In this document: positions 20,048-22,193 of the stretch, in pieces
How positions within the stretch are numbered: the first letter of the stretch is position 1
Layout: every line of letters begins with the position of its first letter
Assembly: GCA_035762005.1 (NCBI GenBank)
Contig: DASTQA010000041.1
Coordinates: 1-22,193 of the forward strand
Direction of reading: 5' to 3'
From: JAIBJN01 sp035762005
Lineage (GTDB): Bacteria; Actinomycetota; Thermoleophilia; Gaiellales; Gaiellaceae
Length of the DNA: 22,193 nt
Program-made: the position numbers and the translations under genes
The notes under the pieces: model-generated
Databases searched by the model: none
Told to the model about the DNA's origin: nothing
What the model saw: the letters and a program-made list of their open reading frames with translations, nothing else

Positions 20048-21975
20048 CGCTCTACGCGGTCGCCGCCGTCGTCGCGACGATCCCCGCGGTCGGCTCGTTC
20101 GGCAGCGCCTTCATCGCGGACGGCGCGGACGGACACGGCGAGACCGCGGCAGGCGACCACCTGCAGGCGGTCTACCGCTTCTGGCTCGTCGGCCACCAGC
20201 TCGAGCACGGCGCCGCGCCGTGGCGCGACCCCTACAGCTTCCAGCCGCTCGTCGAGCCCCAGGCCGTGCTCGGGGGCTGGCCGTTCGGCCTCCCCTTCTG
20301 GCCGCTCGAGGTCGCCTTCGGGCCCGTGATCGCATGGAACCTGCTCCTCCTCGGCACGATCGTCGCGGCCGGCCTCCTGACGTACGGGTGGCTGCGGACC
20401 CTCTCGCTGCCGCCGGCCGCGGCCGCGATCGGGGGGCTCGCCTTCGCGCTCGCGCCGTACCGGCTGGCCCAGAGCGGCGTGCACCTGCTCGGCTGGGTCG
20501 CGCTCCTCCTCCCTCTCGCCCTGCTCGCGTACGAGCGCGCGCGGGGCTCCGAGCGGGGCCTCGCCGCGCACGCCTGGGGGCTGACGACGGCGGCGGCCCT
20601 CGTCTCCGTGCCCCTCTCGGGGCAGGTCCACCTCGCGCTGGGCGTCGTCCCCTTCCTGGCGCTGTACGCGGCGCTGCGCTTCGCGCCCGTCGCGGCCGCC
20701 TGGGCGGCCGGCGGCGTCCTGGGCGCGGTCGCGGCGGGGCTCGCCGTGCACCTGACGGTCGTTCGCGGCTCGGCCGAGGAGGGCGGCCGCTCGCTCCAGG
20801 AGGTGGGCGAGTTCTCCGCCGACTGGGTCGACCTCGTCAGCCGCTGGCAGCTCGGCGGCCTCGAGGAGTACGTCTACGTCGGCTGGCTCCTTCCCCTCCT
20901 CGCCGCCGCCGGGGCCGCCCTCCTCTGGCGGGCGGGGGCTCGCGCCTTCGGCGTCCTCCTCGCGGCGGCCGCGCTCCTGCCGCTCGTGCTCTCCCTCGGG
21001 ACGCACCTGCCTCTCTACGGCTGGCTCTGGGAGATCTTCCCGCCGTTCCGCTACCCGCGCGTGCCGGGTCGCCTCATGCCGATCGCCGACCTCGCGCTCG
21101 CCGGGCTCGCAGCCGTGGCCCTCGCCCGCCTGCTCGCCGCCTCCGGGCGGCGCACGGCCGCCGTGGCGGCCGCGGCGACAGCCCTCGTCGCTGCCGACCT
21201 GCTCGTCTTCCCGCTCGGCTCCTCCGCGGCGGACGAGGGCAACGAGGCGTACGCCGCGCTCGCCTCCGCGCCGGCGGGCCGCGTCCTCGAGCTCCCGCTC
21301 TTCGAGCCCGGGATCCACTTCGGGAGCGCCTACGACTTCTACGGGCTGCAGGCGCGGCGCGAGCGGCCCGGCGGCTACTCGACCCTCGCCCCCCAGGCCG
21401 CCTTCGACTTCTTCTTCCTCCGCAACCGCCTCTCGTGCGGCATCTGGCTCCCAGGCGACGAGCAGGAGCTCCAGGATCTCGGCGTCGAGCACGTCGCGTT
21501 CCACCGCGGGCTCTACGAGCAGGCGGGCCTGCCCGGCGCGTGGTTCGGCTGGGGCGGGCTCCTGGACCACGGGTTCGGCCCCGTCGCCCGCGACGGGGAG
21601 GTCACCCTCCTCTCACGGGGCGGAGCGGCCGAGCTGGCGCCGCCGGTCCCCGAGCCGCCACGCGGCGGGCCCGTCTTCTGCGAGGGCTGGGAAGAGCGCA
21701 CGATGCGCGAGCGCGAGGGGCCCCTCTGGGTGTTCGGCGCGGGCCGGCTCCTGCTCGAGGTCGCCGCGCCGGCCGAGACCCGGGCGAGCCTGTGGCTGAA
21801 CGGCGAGCGAGTGGACGACGCGACCGTCGCGGGCGCCGCCACGCTCGCCGGCGACCTCCGCGGCGGCTGGAACGCCGTCGTCCTCGAGGTGCCGAGTCTC
21901 CTCGACGCCGAGCCGCCGCAGGGCCTGACCCTCACCGGCCTCACCCGCGCGACGTTCGCGATCGACGAGCCCTAG
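19975..21975 (+). CDS. Large polytopic membrane protein, GT-C/YfhO-like
   Basis: A 666-residue membrane protein with about ten helices. The first helix (PLPLVVALYAVAAVVATIPA) is followed by a large acidic outer loop (DGADGHGETAAGDHLQAVYR and WRDPYSFQP), and the helices end near LVAADLLVFPLG. A soluble outer domain of some 250 residues follows (LELPLFEPGIHFGSAYDFYG, then LEVAAPAETRASLWLNGERV). This resembles YfhO or GT-C glycosyltransferase-type proteins that use lipid-linked sugars at the outer face; the match is by style only. ATG at 19975 is the only usable start, so the gene overlaps the peroxiredoxin by 73 bases, and its translation may depend on readthrough of the UGA. It is less clearly part of the redox operon. 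Confidence 0.72.
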   Translation: MGLRDLGGARLRRAAHGRPLPLVVALYAVAAVVATIPAVGSFGSAFIADGADGHGETAAGDHLQAVYRFWLVGHQLEHGAAPWRDPYSFQPLVEPQAVLGGWPFGLPFWPLEVAFGPVIAWNLLLLGTIVAAGLLTYGWLRTLSLPPAAAAIGGLAFALAPYRLAQSGVHLLGWVALLLPLALLAYERARGSERGLAAHAWGLTTAAALVSVPLSGQVHLALGVVPFLALYAALRFAPVAAAWAAGGVLGAVAAGLAVHLTVVRGSAEEGGRSLQEVGEFSADWVDLVSRWQLGGLEEYVYVGWLLPLLAAAGAALLWRAGARAFGVLLAAAALLPLVLSLGTHLPLYGWLWEIFPPFRYPRVPGRLMPIADLALAGLAAVALARLLAASGRRTAAVAAAATALVAADLLVFPLGSSAADEGNEAYAALASAPAGRVLELPLFEPGIHFGSAYDFYGLQARRERPGGYSTLAPQAAFDFFFLRNRLSCGIWLPGDEQELQDLGVEHVAFHRGLYEQAGLPGAWFGWGGLLDHGFGPVARDGEVTLLSRGGAAELAPPVPEPPRGGPVFCEGWEERTMREREGPLWVFGAGRLLLEVAAPAETRASLWLNGERVDDATVAGAATLAGDLRGGWNAVVLEVPSLLDAEPPQGLTLTGLTRATFAIDEP

Positions 21976-22045
21976 GCGTCGGAGAGCGCACCAGAAGGCC
22001 GCGACTTGCGGACGCCCTGTTTCGCCGGGCCGGGTGAGGAGGACC

Positions 22046-22193
22046 TTCGAGCCGAAGTTCGGGGCGCGGCCGCTGCGCCGGACGTCCAGCCGCCGCGGAG
22101 AACGACCTCCCTGGGATGGTCCTCGCGGGCGAGCCCTCGGACGGCGCCCGCGTGACCGTCGACCTCGTCGACGGCGACCTCGATGTCGACGTC
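22046..22193 (+). pseudogene. C-terminal remnant of a Clp/Hsp100 ATPase (frameshifted)
   Basis: FEPKFGARPLRRT in one frame (from 22046) is the start of the C-terminal D2-small domain of ClpB/ClpC-type unfoldases (usually Y-G-A-R-P-L-R-R-x-I-Q). After about 22082 the frame is disturbed for some 30 bases. MVLAGEPSDGARVTVDLVDG then continues in another frame from 22116 to the window edge, matching the M-L-x-G-E-x-x-D-G-x-x-V-x-V-D end of the family. The ATPase core is absent. It could be a gene fragment, a decayed copy or a region with sequence errors; the window ends before a stop. Confidence 0.6.

Noticed and set aside
20275..20292. A third copy of the 18-base palindrome (GGCCGTTCGGCC)
   Set aside because: Only the 12-base core matches and it lies inside the membrane-protein gene, as expected by chance in this composition.
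1..22193. CRISPR array, insertion-sequence transposase or toxin-antitoxin pair
   Set aside because: No regularly spaced repeats, no transposase-like frame or terminal repeats and no recognisable toxin or antitoxin were found on either strand.

Overview
The window is very GC-rich DNA (about 70 percent by eye), with frequent GTG starts, four-base start/stop overlaps and many starts lying directly behind a TANNNT -10 hexamer. Gene content and protein style suggest a high-GC actinobacterium, most likely class Thermoleophilia (Gaiellales or Solirubrobacterales type). That placement is inferred from resemblance, not from a database search.

Layout. Positions 1-2960 form an accessory, partly decayed zone. 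It holds a lipoprotein with two related halves (minus strand), two truncated gene ends joined by a GTGA overlap, a second lipoprotein with lower GC, and a pseudogene broken by at least four frameshifts. The zone lies at the 3' side of a tRNA-Pro(TGG) gene, the usual side for integrated elements. The tRNA lies wholly inside the open 3' end of an EamA transporter gene on the same strand. A second EamA transporter diverges from it, followed by a secreted CAP-domain protein. Next comes a two-gene signalling operon on the minus strand: a 1311-residue membrane sensor kinase with five GAF domains and one PAS domain, coupled to a single-domain response regulator.

The centre holds isoleucyl-tRNA synthetase (ileS), thioredoxin diverging from it through a shared -10 region, and a small acidic protein. 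An identical 18-base palindrome flanks this block at 10010 and 13834. A Nudix hydrolase and a third EamA transporter follow, divergent from an acidic microprotein and a shortened cyclic-nucleotide-binding-like protein. A serine beta-lactamase-type hydrolase with a small membrane partner diverges from a RidA protein. A DUF192 lipoprotein and a secreted GDDK-repeat protein complete the section.

The most interesting locus is 18387-20047. A glutamate-cysteine ligase family 2 (YbdK-type) gene overlaps by four bases a peroxiredoxin gene with an in-frame TGA exactly at the peroxidatic cysteine. The frame continues with normal peroxiredoxin sequence, and a hairpin that fits the bacterial SECIS pattern lies just behind the TGA. 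I read this as a selenocysteine peroxiredoxin co-translated with a thiol-peptide-type ligase, suggesting a redox-defence pair. A large polytopic membrane protein follows, and the window ends in a frameshifted C-terminal piece of a Clp/Hsp100 ATPase.
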